DNA of 64,000 nt from Eudoraea adriatica DSM 19308 (lineage in GTDB: Bacteria; Bacteroidota; Bacteroidia; Flavobacteriales; Flavobacteriaceae), in the NCBI RefSeq assembly GCF_000382125.1, contig NZ_KB907547.1, positions 248,001-312,000 of the forward strand. Direction: 5' to 3'. Under the pieces are notes generated by a model that was not told the DNA's origin, did not search any database, and saw nothing but the letters and a program-made list of their open reading frames with translations. Below, in pieces: positions 27,222-37,141 of the stretch (positions are counted from its first letter, which is position 1; each line of letters starts with the position of its first letter). The translations under genes and the position numbers were made by a program.

Positions 27222-30200
27222 ATGAAAAGGATTTTAAGACTTCTTTTAATTGCGTTTATTCTAATAACCGCTTGTAACAAAAAGAAAGAAAAACTGTTTA
27301 ACAAAGTTGATCCTTCCTATTCCGGAATTTATTTTAAAAACCTGCTGATTGATACCCCTGAACTTAATATTCTAAACTATCTGTATTATTATAACGGAGC
27401 AGGTGTAGTTTCAGCCGATTTTAATAATGATGGATTGGCTGATCTTTATTTTTCATCTAATCAGGGGGAAGATAAGCTATACTTAAACAAAGGAGGATTA
27501 AAATTTGAAGATGTCACCAAGGCAGCACAGATTGATAATTCCGGAAACTGGACTACAGGAGTTTCTCATGTTGATATTAACCACGATGGCTTGCTGGACA
27601 TTTATGTTTGTAAGGCCAGTAATTACAGGGGGTTGAAAGGCTCAAACCTGTTATTTATCAATAAAGGCATAAACGAACAAGGTATTCCTCAGTTTAGTGA
27701 GGAGGCGTCTTCCTATGGTCTTGATTTTAGTGGGCTCTCAACACAGGCCGCATTTTTTGACTATGACCTGGATGGAGATTTGGATATGTTCCTTTTAAAT
27801 CATTCGGTTCATCCTAACCATACTTATGGAAAGGGGGCGCAACGTTTAGAAATAGATTCGCTTTCTGGTGATCGCCTCTACAGGAATGATGACGGGTGGT
27901 ATGAGGATGTTTCAGCAAATGCCGGGATTTTTCAGGGAAAAATTGGATATGGTTTGGGACTTGGCGTAAGTGACCTCAATGATGATGGATTCCCGGATAT
28001 TTATATTGGCAATGATTTTTTTGAAAACGATTATTTGTATATCAACCAGGGCGATGGCACTTTTAAAGACATTATTTCATCAGACAACAGGCACCTGGGA
28101 CATACTACGCATTATTCTATGGGCAATGACCTGGCAGATTTAAACAACGATGGACTAACCGACATCCTCTCATTAGACATGCTTCCCGAAGATTTGGAAA
28201 CCTATAAAACTTCCGGACTGGAGTATTCCTATCCAACCTACCAATACTATTTAAAAAATGGATATGCCCCCCAGTATATGCAAAACACCCTGCACTTAAA
28301 TCTGGGCACATCAAATTTTAGTGAGATTGGAAACTTATCCGGAATATCGGCTACAGAGTGGTCCTGGAGTGTTCTTGCTGCAGATTATGACAATGATGGT
28401 TATAAAGACATTTATATCTCCAATGGAATTAAAGGTGCCACCAATGATATGGATTTTATAAGTTTTATCGCCAATGAGAATATTCAAAAAAGAATAAGTG
28501 CTGGCATGACTCAAACAGACATGGCATTTATTAAAGAATTACCGGAGAAGAAAGTAGCAAACTACCTTTTCAGGAATGAAAAAAACCTTTCTTTTCAAAA
28601 TGTCTCCAAAGAATGGCACCACCCGGAATTATCTTTTAGCAATGGTAGTGTTTATGCAGACCTGGATAACGACGGCGATTTGGAAATTGTTGTGAACAAC
28701 ATAAATGAAGAGGCCTATCTTTTTGAAAATAAGTCAGATAAAAACACAGACAACAATTACATTCAGATCACCTTAAGCGGAGACAGGAAAAACAGTTTTG
28801 GCATTGGGACTAAAGTAATGGCTTATACAACAAATGGTATTTTAAAACATGAAAATTTTGTGACCAAAGGATACTTATCAGCCGTTTCCAATAAAATTCA
28901 TTTTGGCCTCGGACAGGATACTTTGATAGATTCCATACAGATAATATGGCCCGGCGGGAGATACGAAACAATAAGGTCTGTTAAATCTAATCAGGAGCTA
29001 TTCATTGATGAGCAGAATGCGCGAGGTGATTTTTATAAGGAACACCAACCAGAATTAGAAAGTCTAATTGTTAACGCCCCCGAAACACTCGATTTTAAAC
29101 ATCGGGACCCAAATACCCTGGAATTCAACCGAGACCCCCTTGTGCCCTTTGCAAATACAAATGAAGGTCCTTCCATTTCTGTTTGCGACGTGAACAAAGA
29201 CTCCAAAGATGATTTTTTTATTAGTGGCGCTAAGGGGCAAGCCTCCGCACTCTTTATGCAGGATAGTTTAGGTAGATTTAAAAGAAAACAGTATGCTGTT
29301 TTTCAACCGGATGCAATAAGTGAAGATGTATCGCATGTCTTTTTTGATGCCAATGGAGATGACTATGATGATTTGTTGGTAGTTAGCGGAGGTAATGAGT
29401 TTAAAAAAGGTAAACCTCTTCAACCCCGTCTTTACTTTAATAATGAAGGCACATTCAAAAAAGATACTTTGGCATTTCTGAATATACAAACTAACGCCTC
29501 AAAAGTCACTGCATCGGATTTTGACAATGACGGGGATTTGGATATAACCATAGCCTCTGACCAGCTTCCTCTGACATTTGGGGCTGTCCCAAATCAATAT
29601 TTATTTTTAAATGACGGATATGGTAATTTTAATGAGGTAACTGCCAAAATAGCTCCCGAATTTCAAAAAACAGGCCTGGTCAAAGACCTGATATGGAAAG
29701 ATCTTGACAATAATGGATATAAGGATCTTATTGCCGTTGGTTATTGGATGCCCATTTCTGTTTTCATGAACGATGGTATTAAATTAGAATTACAAAATAA
29801 TAATGGTCTTGATCTTACCAACGGTTGGTGGAATACGATTATAGCCGACGATTTTGACAATGATGGAGATACAGACCTGGTCTGTGGGAATTGGGGTTTG
29901 AATACTAAATTAAAAGCCTCTAAAGAAAAACCTCTATCGCTTTATAGCTATGATTTTGATGAAAACGGCACTTTAGATCCAATTGTCACCTACTTTCATA
30001 AAGACAAAGAAACCCCTTTTGCTTCGAAAGATGAACTGGTTAAACAAATGCCCTATTTAAATAAAGAATACCTTTCATATAAGAAATTTGCCGGGGCAAG
30101 CTTAAAAGACCTTTTTACCGCCGGCAAGTTAAGTAAGGCCAGGAAAATACAGGTATATGAATTAGCCAGCTGCTATTTTGAAAATGAAGGCAATGGAAAA

Positions 30201-30527
30201 TTCAAAAAGAAAGAATTGCCGCTACTTGCACAGTCTTCTTCAATAAGGTCAATAGCAGTAAATGACTTCAACAAAGATGGGTATAAAGATTTGTTAATTG
30301 TAGGCAATAATTATGAAATTAGCACGCAATTGGGTAGGATGGATGCCTTACATGGCTTAATTTTGCAAAATGATCAGAAAGGAGGTTTCGTGATGGTTAA
30401 CCAGCAGAATTTTGATGTTTCCGGACCGGCAAGAGATCTGAAAAATATAACTATAGCAGGGCGTGACTACTACATTGTGACCATAAATAATGATTCTCCT
30501 ATTATTTTGGCAAAAAACAACAAATAA
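27222..30527 (+). CDS. FG-GAP/VCBS-repeat lipoprotein with ASPIC/UnbV domain (copy 1)
   Basis: The 1101-residue lipoprotein (lipobox LITAC, Cys18) starts with seven FG-GAP repeats, each ending in a Ca-binding loop such as DFNNDGLADLYF, DINHDGLLDIYV and DYDLDGDLDMFL. An ASPIC/UnbV domain follows at about 510-600 (NSFGIGTKVMAY, IHFGLG, IDSIQIIWPGG). Seven more repeats follow, from DVNKDSKDDFFI to DFNKDGYKDLLI. This predicts two seven-bladed propellers joined by the UnbV domain on the cell surface. The role is unknown; such proteins are common in marine Bacteroidota and are thought to be adhesive or glycan-related. It starts a run of six closely packed genes. Confidence 0.88.
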   Translation: MKRILRLLLIAFILITACNKKKEKLFNKVDPSYSGIYFKNLLIDTPELNILNYLYYYNGAGVVSADFNNDGLADLYFSSNQGEDKLYLNKGGLKFEDVTKAAQIDNSGNWTTGVSHVDINHDGLLDIYVCKASNYRGLKGSNLLFINKGINEQGIPQFSEEASSYGLDFSGLSTQAAFFDYDLDGDLDMFLLNHSVHPNHTYGKGAQRLEIDSLSGDRLYRNDDGWYEDVSANAGIFQGKIGYGLGLGVSDLNDDGFPDIYIGNDFFENDYLYINQGDGTFKDIISSDNRHLGHTTHYSMGNDLADLNNDGLTDILSLDMLPEDLETYKTSGLEYSYPTYQYYLKNGYAPQYMQNTLHLNLGTSNFSEIGNLSGISATEWSWSVLAADYDNDGYKDIYISNGIKGATNDMDFISFIANENIQKRISAGMTQTDMAFIKELPEKKVANYLFRNEKNLSFQNVSKEWHHPELSFSNGSVYADLDNDGDLEIVVNNINEEAYLFENKSDKNTDNNYIQITLSGDRKNSFGIGTKVMAYTTNGILKHENFVTKGYLSAVSNKIHFGLGQDTLIDSIQIIWPGGRYETIRSVKSNQELFIDEQNARGDFYKEHQPELESLIVNAPETLDFKHRDPNTLEFNRDPLVPFANTNEGPSISVCDVNKDSKDDFFISGAKGQASALFMQDSLGRFKRKQYAVFQPDAISEDVSHVFFDANGDDYDDLLVVSGGNEFKKGKPLQPRLYFNNEGTFKKDTLAFLNIQTNASKVTASDFDNDGDLDITIASDQLPLTFGAVPNQYLFLNDGYGNFNEVTAKIAPEFQKTGLVKDLIWKDLDNNGYKDLIAVGYWMPISVFMNDGIKLELQNNNGLDLTNGWWNTIIADDFDNDGDTDLVCGNWGLNTKLKASKEKPLSLYSYDFDENGTLDPIVTYFHKDKETPFASKDELVKQMPYLNKEYLSYKKFAGASLKDLFTAGKLSKARKIQVYELASCYFENEGNGKFKKKELPLLAQSSSIRSIAVNDFNKDGYKDLLIVGNNYEISTQLGRMDALHGLILQNDQKGGFVMVNQQNFDVSGPARDLKNITIAGRDYYIVTINNDSPIILAKNNK

Positions 30528-30532
30528 TCTAT

Positions 30533-33500
30533 ATGACAATATCAGGATTAAAAAGAATAGCAGGTTTTATGCTTGTGCTTTCATTGGCTTTATCTTGTGT
30601 TTCAGAAGAGGAAAATACTACCGAGGAAACAAGCAATGAAAAAACACTCTTTACCCTTTTGTCTTCAGAGCAAACAGGCATAGACTTCCTTAACAAAGTT
30701 GAAAACCAAAAAAACTTCAACATCTTTAAGTATAGAAATTTCTACAATGGTGGCGGGGTAGCCATAGGTGATATAAACAATGATGGATTGGCCGATATTT
30801 ATATGACCGGCAATATGGTGGCCAACAGGCTATACCTCAACAAAGGAAATTTAAAGTTTGAAGATATCTCAGAAAGTGCAGGAGTTAAAGGGTCCAAACC
30901 CTGGTCCACCGGGGTGGTTATGGTTGATATAAACCAGGATGGATTGCTGGATATCTATGTTAGCAATGCCGGAAATATGAAGGCCAATAATCATGATAAT
31001 GATCTCTATATAAACAATGGAGACCTCACTTTTACAGAAATGGCTTCCGAGTATAATTTGGCTAAAACCGGGTTTTCTACACATGCTTCTTTCTTTGATT
31101 ATGACAAAGACGGTGATCTTGATGCATATATCCTTAACAATAGTAACATTCCTGTAAGTAGTTTAGGGTATGCAGAACAAAGGGAAGTAAGAGCTCAGGA
31201 CTGGGAAGGAGTCCCGGATATTTTTAAGGGCGTTGGGGATATGCTTTTAAAGAATGATAATGGAAAATTTGTTGATGTCAGCGAGGAAGCAGGCATCTAT
31301 GGAAGTCTTATTGGATTTGGCCTTGGGGTAATGATTACAGATATCAATAAAGACCTGTATCCGGATATCTATGTTTCCAACGACTTTTATGAACGAGACT
31401 ATCTGTACATCAACAATCAGGATGGCACCTTTAAAGAAGATATTAAGAACTGGACTTCCCATCTCTCCTTATCTGCTATGGGCATTGATATTTCGGATAT
31501 TAATAACGACGGTAATGCAGATATTTTTATTACCGATATGCTTCCGGAACCAGATCAAAGGGTAAAATCTGTTATGGAATTTGAAGGTTATAACATTTAT
31601 AAATTAAAGCAAAGCAAGGATTTTTACCAGCAATACATTCAAAATACCTTGCAGCTGAACAATGGAAACGGATCCTTTTCAGAAATAGCCTATTTCAGCG
31701 GTGTGGATGCTACAGATTGGAGTTGGGCCGGACTTCTTTTTGATATGGACAATGATGGGTTAAGAGATATCTATATAACCAACGGCATGAATCACGATCT
31801 TACGGATCTGGACTTTAATGATTTTTTTGCCAATGAAATCATTCAAAAAATGGTTTTAACAGGTAAGAAAGAATCGATTGATTCCATAATAAACAAAATG
31901 CCCGTTAGACCACAACCAAATTACGCCTATAAAAACAATGGAGATCTCACATTTTCGAACGCTAACAAAGATTGGGGGTTTGAAATACCAAGTTTATCGA
32001 ATGGTGCTGCTTACGGAGATTTGGATAATGATGGAGATCTGGATATCGTAGTTAACAATGTAAATATGGAGTCGTTTGTATATGAAAACAATGCTACTTC
32101 ACTCACAGATAACAATTACATAAAGTTTCGGTTTGAAGGTCAGGATAAAAATAAATTCGCAGTAGGAACAACCGTTCTGTTGTATTATGACAAAAATGTA
32201 ATCCTGCAAGAATTAATACCTTCACGGGGATTTCAATCTTCCATGGATCATGTAATGACAATAGGCCTGGGCAAATTCAAAACCATTGATTCTGTCCGGA
32301 TTATTTGGCCGGATGATAAAACGGAAAAATTAGAAAATGTTGCTGCCAATCAATACCTTACCCTAAAGCATTCCAATGCCAGGGATGTATATACTCCCAA
32401 GGTAAAAGACAAAAAACCTGCCTTATTAAAAGAAATCAATAACAGTAAGCTCATTGCCCATAAAGAGAATGCCTACAATGACTTTGATTACGAGGGTCTT
32501 ATTTACAAACAGCTATCACAGGAAGGACCTGCCCTGGCAGTAGGTGATATAGATGGCGACGGTAACGAGGATATATTTATAGGTGGGGCAAAAAAACAAG
32601 CTGGAATAATCTACAAACATAATGGTAAAGGTAGGCTAAGTGTTATACCGCAACGCGATTTGGAAGAAGACGAAGAATACGAAGATACTGCAGCTGCTTT
32701 TTTTGATGCAGATGGTGATTTGGATTTGGATCTGATCGTTGGAACCGGGGGCAATCAGGTAGGTGAAGAAAATAATTATAGAGCACGCCTTTATTTAAAT
32801 AATGGAAAAGGGACTTTCGTTAAGTCGGCGGAAAAGCTTCCCTCTGCATTTACAAATATTTCAACCATAGCCCCTTCAGACTATGACAATGATGGAGATA
32901 TAGATTTATTTATTGGTTCAAGAAGTGTTGTGGGTATTTACGGAATTAATCCCGGTCATTTGTTTTTGGAAAATAAGGGTGACGGCACTTTCGAAAATGT
33001 AACGGAGAGAATTGCCTATGATCTTAAAGATGCAGGAATGATCACAGATGCAACCTGGGTTGATATGGATGGGGATTCTAAAAAGGACCTCATTACCGTT
33101 GAGGACTGGGGAACTCCAAAAATCTTCAAAAATTCAGGCCGCCGATTGAGCCTGCGTTCTTCTGCACTGGACAGCCTTCATGGATGTTGGAATGTTGTGG
33201 AAGCCGTTGATATAGATAAAGACGGAGATAATGACTTGATTCTTGGTAATCAGGGAAAAAATCTGCATTACAAACCTAAGGAGAATAGGCCAATGAAAAT
33301 GTGGGTTAATGACTTTGATGATAATGGTACTATTGAACAAATAGTAACGCAAAATATTGATGGGAAGGATCTTCCTATCCATCAGAAAAAGGATCTGACA
33401 GCGCAAATGGTTGCTCTGAAAAAGCAAAACCTAAAGGCATCTGAATATTCAACCAAGGCCTTATCGGAGTTGTTCCCTAAAGAAGTTTTTGAGAACTCAA

Positions 33501-33892
33501 TTATGAAAAAATCGGCTATTTCTGAATCTGTAATTGCGGTCAACGAGGGTGGTGGGAACTTTAGAATTATTAAACTTCCTTCAAGGAGTCAATTATCTTG
33601 TATATGTGGCATCACCTGTACCGATGTAAATAATGATGGGAATATAGATCTCATCCTTGGAGGAAATAATTTTGAATTCAGACCACAGTATTCCAGATTA
33701 GATGGTAATTATGGTAATGTACTACTGGGAGATGGTGCACTGGGATTTGAATGGCAGGACTATGAAACCAGTGGTTTCTTTATTAAGGACGAGATAAAGC
33801 ATCTGAAACAGTTTAAGGATAAAACAGGAAAGACTTTCCTAATAGTCGCGATCAATGAGAATAAACCGAAGATATTTGAACTCAATGAATAA
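30533..33892 (+). CDS. FG-GAP/VCBS-repeat lipoprotein with ASPIC/UnbV domain (copy 2)
   Basis: The 1119-residue paralogue begins five bases after copy 1. It has a lipobox at ALSC (about Cys22) and an acidic linker. Seven repeats run from DINNDGLADIYM to DLDNDGDLDIVV, followed by an ASPIC/UnbV domain (NKFAVGTTVLLYY, MTIGLG, IDSVRIIWPDD). Seven more repeats run from DIDGDGNEDIFI to DVNNDGNIDLIL. The second-set loops DADGDLDLD and DFDDNGTIEQIV are less regular. The C-terminal region holds KDLTAQMVALKKQNLKASEYS, matching KDELVKQM... in copy 1 and the corresponding helix in copy 3. Its reading frame overlaps the start of copy 3. Confidence 0.88.
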   Translation: MTISGLKRIAGFMLVLSLALSCVSEEENTTEETSNEKTLFTLLSSEQTGIDFLNKVENQKNFNIFKYRNFYNGGGVAIGDINNDGLADIYMTGNMVANRLYLNKGNLKFEDISESAGVKGSKPWSTGVVMVDINQDGLLDIYVSNAGNMKANNHDNDLYINNGDLTFTEMASEYNLAKTGFSTHASFFDYDKDGDLDAYILNNSNIPVSSLGYAEQREVRAQDWEGVPDIFKGVGDMLLKNDNGKFVDVSEEAGIYGSLIGFGLGVMITDINKDLYPDIYVSNDFYERDYLYINNQDGTFKEDIKNWTSHLSLSAMGIDISDINNDGNADIFITDMLPEPDQRVKSVMEFEGYNIYKLKQSKDFYQQYIQNTLQLNNGNGSFSEIAYFSGVDATDWSWAGLLFDMDNDGLRDIYITNGMNHDLTDLDFNDFFANEIIQKMVLTGKKESIDSIINKMPVRPQPNYAYKNNGDLTFSNANKDWGFEIPSLSNGAAYGDLDNDGDLDIVVNNVNMESFVYENNATSLTDNNYIKFRFEGQDKNKFAVGTTVLLYYDKNVILQELIPSRGFQSSMDHVMTIGLGKFKTIDSVRIIWPDDKTEKLENVAANQYLTLKHSNARDVYTPKVKDKKPALLKEINNSKLIAHKENAYNDFDYEGLIYKQLSQEGPALAVGDIDGDGNEDIFIGGAKKQAGIIYKHNGKGRLSVIPQRDLEEDEEYEDTAAAFFDADGDLDLDLIVGTGGNQVGEENNYRARLYLNNGKGTFVKSAEKLPSAFTNISTIAPSDYDNDGDIDLFIGSRSVVGIYGINPGHLFLENKGDGTFENVTERIAYDLKDAGMITDATWVDMDGDSKKDLITVEDWGTPKIFKNSGRRLSLRSSALDSLHGCWNVVEAVDIDKDGDNDLILGNQGKNLHYKPKENRPMKMWVNDFDDNGTIEQIVTQNIDGKDLPIHQKKDLTAQMVALKKQNLKASEYSTKALSELFPKEVFENSIMKKSAISESVIAVNEGGGNFRIIKLPSRSQLSCICGITCTDVNNDGNIDLILGGNNFEFRPQYSRLDGNYGNVLLGDGALGFEWQDYETSGFFIKDEIKHLKQFKDKTGKTFLIVAINENKPKIFELNE

Positions 33893-36800
33893 ATTCCTGA
33901 CAGTTATTCTTGTTACTTTGGGTTTTATAAGTTGCACTTCAAGGGAAGGTGAATTATTTTATAACCCGCCTGCAGCAGAAACCGGAATATCATTTGAAAA
34001 TACCCTGCAGGAAACAGACGATCTTAATATTCTGGATTATCTGTATTTCTATAATGGAGGGGGCGTTGCTGTTGGAGACATAAATAATGACGGCCTTGCA
34101 GATATTTTCTTCTCTGGAAATATGGTTAAGAATAAACTCTATTTAAATAAGGGGAATCTTGAATTTGAAGATATAACGGAACAAGCCGGGGTTGCTGGAA
34201 ATAGCAGTTGGAATACCGGATCTGTAATGGGTGATGTGAATGGTGATGGTTTGCTTGATATTTATGTATGTGCTGTGGTAGGAATTAATGGTTTTGATGG
34301 CTACAACGAACTTTACATCAATCAGGGAGATTCAACTTTTTTGGAAAGTGCTTCGGAATATGGCCTTGATTTCGATTCCTATAGTTCATCGGCAACATTT
34401 TTAGACTATGATCTCGATGGTGATCTGGATATCTACCTTCTAAACCACGCTGTGCATACCCAGGAGTCTTTTGGTACGGCTGACCTGCGTTTAAAAAGGA
34501 ATTACGAGACCGGAGACAAGTTGCTGCGAAACGAAAATGGAAAATTTATCGATGTAAGTGAAGAAGCCGGAATCTTTGGAGGTGTTAATGGATATGGTCT
34601 CGGGGTTGCTGTCTCCGATTTTAATCAGGATGGATACCCGGATATCTATGTGGGCAATGATTTTCATGAAGATGACTACTATTACTTAAACAATGGTGAC
34701 GGAACGTTCACTGAGGGTATAAAAAAGTATTTTGGGCATACCACCAGATTTTCTATGGGTACTGATGTTGCAGACATTAATCATGACGGATGGCCGGATA
34801 TTCTATCTTTAGATATGCTTCCGGAAAATGAGAACGTCCTTAAATCTTCTGAAGGCGATGACAACATTCAAACGCAGAAAATGAGAGTCGAAAAGTTTGG
34901 CTATCACTACCAGTTCACCAGAAATATGATGCATTTAAACCAACCGGGAAGTAGCTTCGCTGAAATTGCATTATACAGCGGCATTGCAGCTACGGACTGG
35001 AGTTGGAGTAGTCTTTTTGGGGACTTTAACCAGGACGGTGAACAGGACTTATTTATATCCAACGGTATCCCGAAACGCCCTAACGATCTGGATTTTATAA
35101 ATTTTGCTTCCAATGATCAGATTAAGAAAAAGATTAGTAACACCAAACTGTTAGATCAGCAGGCTCTTGATATGATGCCTTCTGGTATCGTACATAATTA
35201 CATATTTAAAGGAACTACAGACCTCTTATTCGAAGATAAATCAGGGGCATGGATTGTTTATGATACCCTTGTTTCCGGGGCCACGGCGATGGCGGACTTT
35301 GATAACGATGGTGACCTGGATCTTGTGACCAATAATATAAATAGCCCTGCCAGTTTATATATCAATAAAACAAATGGGGAACACAATTACCTGAAAATTA
35401 AAGTAAACTATTCGCCGCAAAACCAATTTGGAATCGGAACAAAAGTACTCTCTTATCACAATGGTGTTTTACAGTACAAGGAATTATACCCGGTCAGGGG
35501 ATTTCAAGCCTCTTCAGAGCCAATAATTCATTTTGGATATGGTAAAGCCGAAACTATAGACTCTCTAAAAATAGTCTGGCCCGATGGTCAGTATCAGGTG
35601 GTCAAAAACATTAATACCAATCAAACCTTAACTGTTTCACCCCAAAAAAGGATGCCTTTTGATTATGCATCTCTTCAGCCCTCAAGAGATATTATCTTCA
35701 GTGAGGTAGAAGATAACCTAGGAATCAACTTTGTGCATAAGGAAGATAACTATGTAGATTTTAACAGGCAAAAACTAATCCCTTATCAACTATCAGACAG
35801 AGGGCCCGCAACCGCAATTGGAGATATCAATAATGATGGCAAAACCGATATTTTTTTTGGAGGATCTAAATTTATTCCTTCCAGGATCTTTTATCAGACA
35901 GACTCTTTGTTCACAGAAAAAATGATCCCTGAAATTCAAAGAGATAGCATTAAAGAAGATGTTTCCGCGGCAATTGCTGATTTTACGGGCAACGGTAAAG
36001 CTGATTTAATTCTGGGTTCCGGTGGGGGAGATTTTTATAATAAAATGGCACCATTATTAGACAGTTATTACGTTCAGAATGATTCCGTTTTCGAACAAGC
36101 TACACTGCCTGAATATTTTGAGAACGCTTCGGTTATTAAAGTAAATGACTTTGACAATGATGGGGATCTTGACCTATTTGTTGGAAACCAGGCAGTGACC
36201 AATGACTTTGGTAAAATACCAAATTCTTATTTGCTTAAAAACACCAATGGTCAGTTCAGCATTGTAAAAAATGAGGAACTCCAAAATGCGGGGATGATCA
36301 CCGAAGCCCTATGGGAAGATTTAAATGGAGACGGTTTTAAGGATCTTATCGTAATTGGGGAATGGATGTCTCCCAAATTTTTTATCAATAGCAATGGTCT
36401 TCTTGTTGAAAAGAAACTTTTGAACAACGAAATAAATGGCCTTTGGCAAAGTGTAATTGCTTTTGATATAGATCAGGATGGCGACAAGGATTACCTGTTG
36501 GGTAATTGGGGTACTAACAATAAGTTCAGGGCATCTGAAGACTATCCCTTAAAACTATTTTATTCGGATTTTGATGGAAATGGCAGCACCGAAACTATTG
36601 TTGCCATACCCAAGAATGGAAAATACTTTCCACTGGAAGGATTAGATGGTATTGCCGGGCAAATAATAGAATTGCGTAAAAAGTTTACCAACTACCGCGA
36701 TTATGCAGGCAAAACCATTGAGCAGGTATTTGATAAGAAAACCTTAGATAAATCTATTGTTTTAGAAGTATCGGAATTGAGATCAGGATATCTCGAGAAT

Positions 36801-37139
36801 ACTAATGGTAAATTTACCTTTGTGCCTTTTGAAAATGAGTTACAACGGGCACCTATAATGGCCTTTCTTGCTTATGACTTTGACCAGGATGGTTCTGAAG
36901 AAGTGTTGGCAGCAGGAAATTATTTTGGGGTTAAACCTTATCATGGACGTTTTGGTTCTTTTCCCGGTGCTATGATTAAAAGCAAAAATGACGTAATTTT
37001 GGGACATAATATAGGACTGGATCTTTCTCAAAAATCGACACGTCATCTTAATATAATTACGTTAAACAACCAACCTTATCTACTGTTAACCTTTAATAAC
37101 GAGAAGGCCCTTGTTTATGAATTAATAAAACATAACTGA
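33885..37139 (+). CDS. FG-GAP/VCBS-repeat lipoprotein with ASPIC/UnbV domain (copy 3)
   Basis: I chose the ATG at 33885, which gives MNKFLTVILVTLGFISC, a clean lipoprotein signal. An in-frame Met at 33855 would add ten residues ahead of it. The start overlaps the stop of copy 2 by eight bases (ATGAATAA), so the two are translationally coupled. The architecture repeats copies 1 and 2: seven Ca-loop repeats (DINNDGLADIFF to DFDNDGDLDLVT), ASPIC/UnbV (NQFGIGTKVLSYH, IHFGYG, IDSLKIVWPDG), then seven repeats (DINNDGKTDIFF to DFDQDGSEEVLA). Predicted to sit on the outer surface. Function unknown. Confidence 0.88.
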   Translation: MNKFLTVILVTLGFISCTSREGELFYNPPAAETGISFENTLQETDDLNILDYLYFYNGGGVAVGDINNDGLADIFFSGNMVKNKLYLNKGNLEFEDITEQAGVAGNSSWNTGSVMGDVNGDGLLDIYVCAVVGINGFDGYNELYINQGDSTFLESASEYGLDFDSYSSSATFLDYDLDGDLDIYLLNHAVHTQESFGTADLRLKRNYETGDKLLRNENGKFIDVSEEAGIFGGVNGYGLGVAVSDFNQDGYPDIYVGNDFHEDDYYYLNNGDGTFTEGIKKYFGHTTRFSMGTDVADINHDGWPDILSLDMLPENENVLKSSEGDDNIQTQKMRVEKFGYHYQFTRNMMHLNQPGSSFAEIALYSGIAATDWSWSSLFGDFNQDGEQDLFISNGIPKRPNDLDFINFASNDQIKKKISNTKLLDQQALDMMPSGIVHNYIFKGTTDLLFEDKSGAWIVYDTLVSGATAMADFDNDGDLDLVTNNINSPASLYINKTNGEHNYLKIKVNYSPQNQFGIGTKVLSYHNGVLQYKELYPVRGFQASSEPIIHFGYGKAETIDSLKIVWPDGQYQVVKNINTNQTLTVSPQKRMPFDYASLQPSRDIIFSEVEDNLGINFVHKEDNYVDFNRQKLIPYQLSDRGPATAIGDINNDGKTDIFFGGSKFIPSRIFYQTDSLFTEKMIPEIQRDSIKEDVSAAIADFTGNGKADLILGSGGGDFYNKMAPLLDSYYVQNDSVFEQATLPEYFENASVIKVNDFDNDGDLDLFVGNQAVTNDFGKIPNSYLLKNTNGQFSIVKNEELQNAGMITEALWEDLNGDGFKDLIVIGEWMSPKFFINSNGLLVEKKLLNNEINGLWQSVIAFDIDQDGDKDYLLGNWGTNNKFRASEDYPLKLFYSDFDGNGSTETIVAIPKNGKYFPLEGLDGIAGQIIELRKKFTNYRDYAGKTIEQVFDKKTLDKSIVLEVSELRSGYLENTNGKFTFVPFENELQRAPIMAFLAYDFDQDGSEEVLAAGNYFGVKPYHGRFGSFPGAMIKSKNDVILGHNIGLDLSQKSTRHLNIITLNNQPYLLLTFNNEKALVYELIKHN

Positions 37140-37141
37140 AA

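Noticed and set aside
27222-37139. FG-GAP trio as a recent tandem duplication or assembly repeat
   Set aside because: The three proteins share architecture but differ through most of their sequence, including signal peptides and linkers, so they are old paralogues and not an assembly error.
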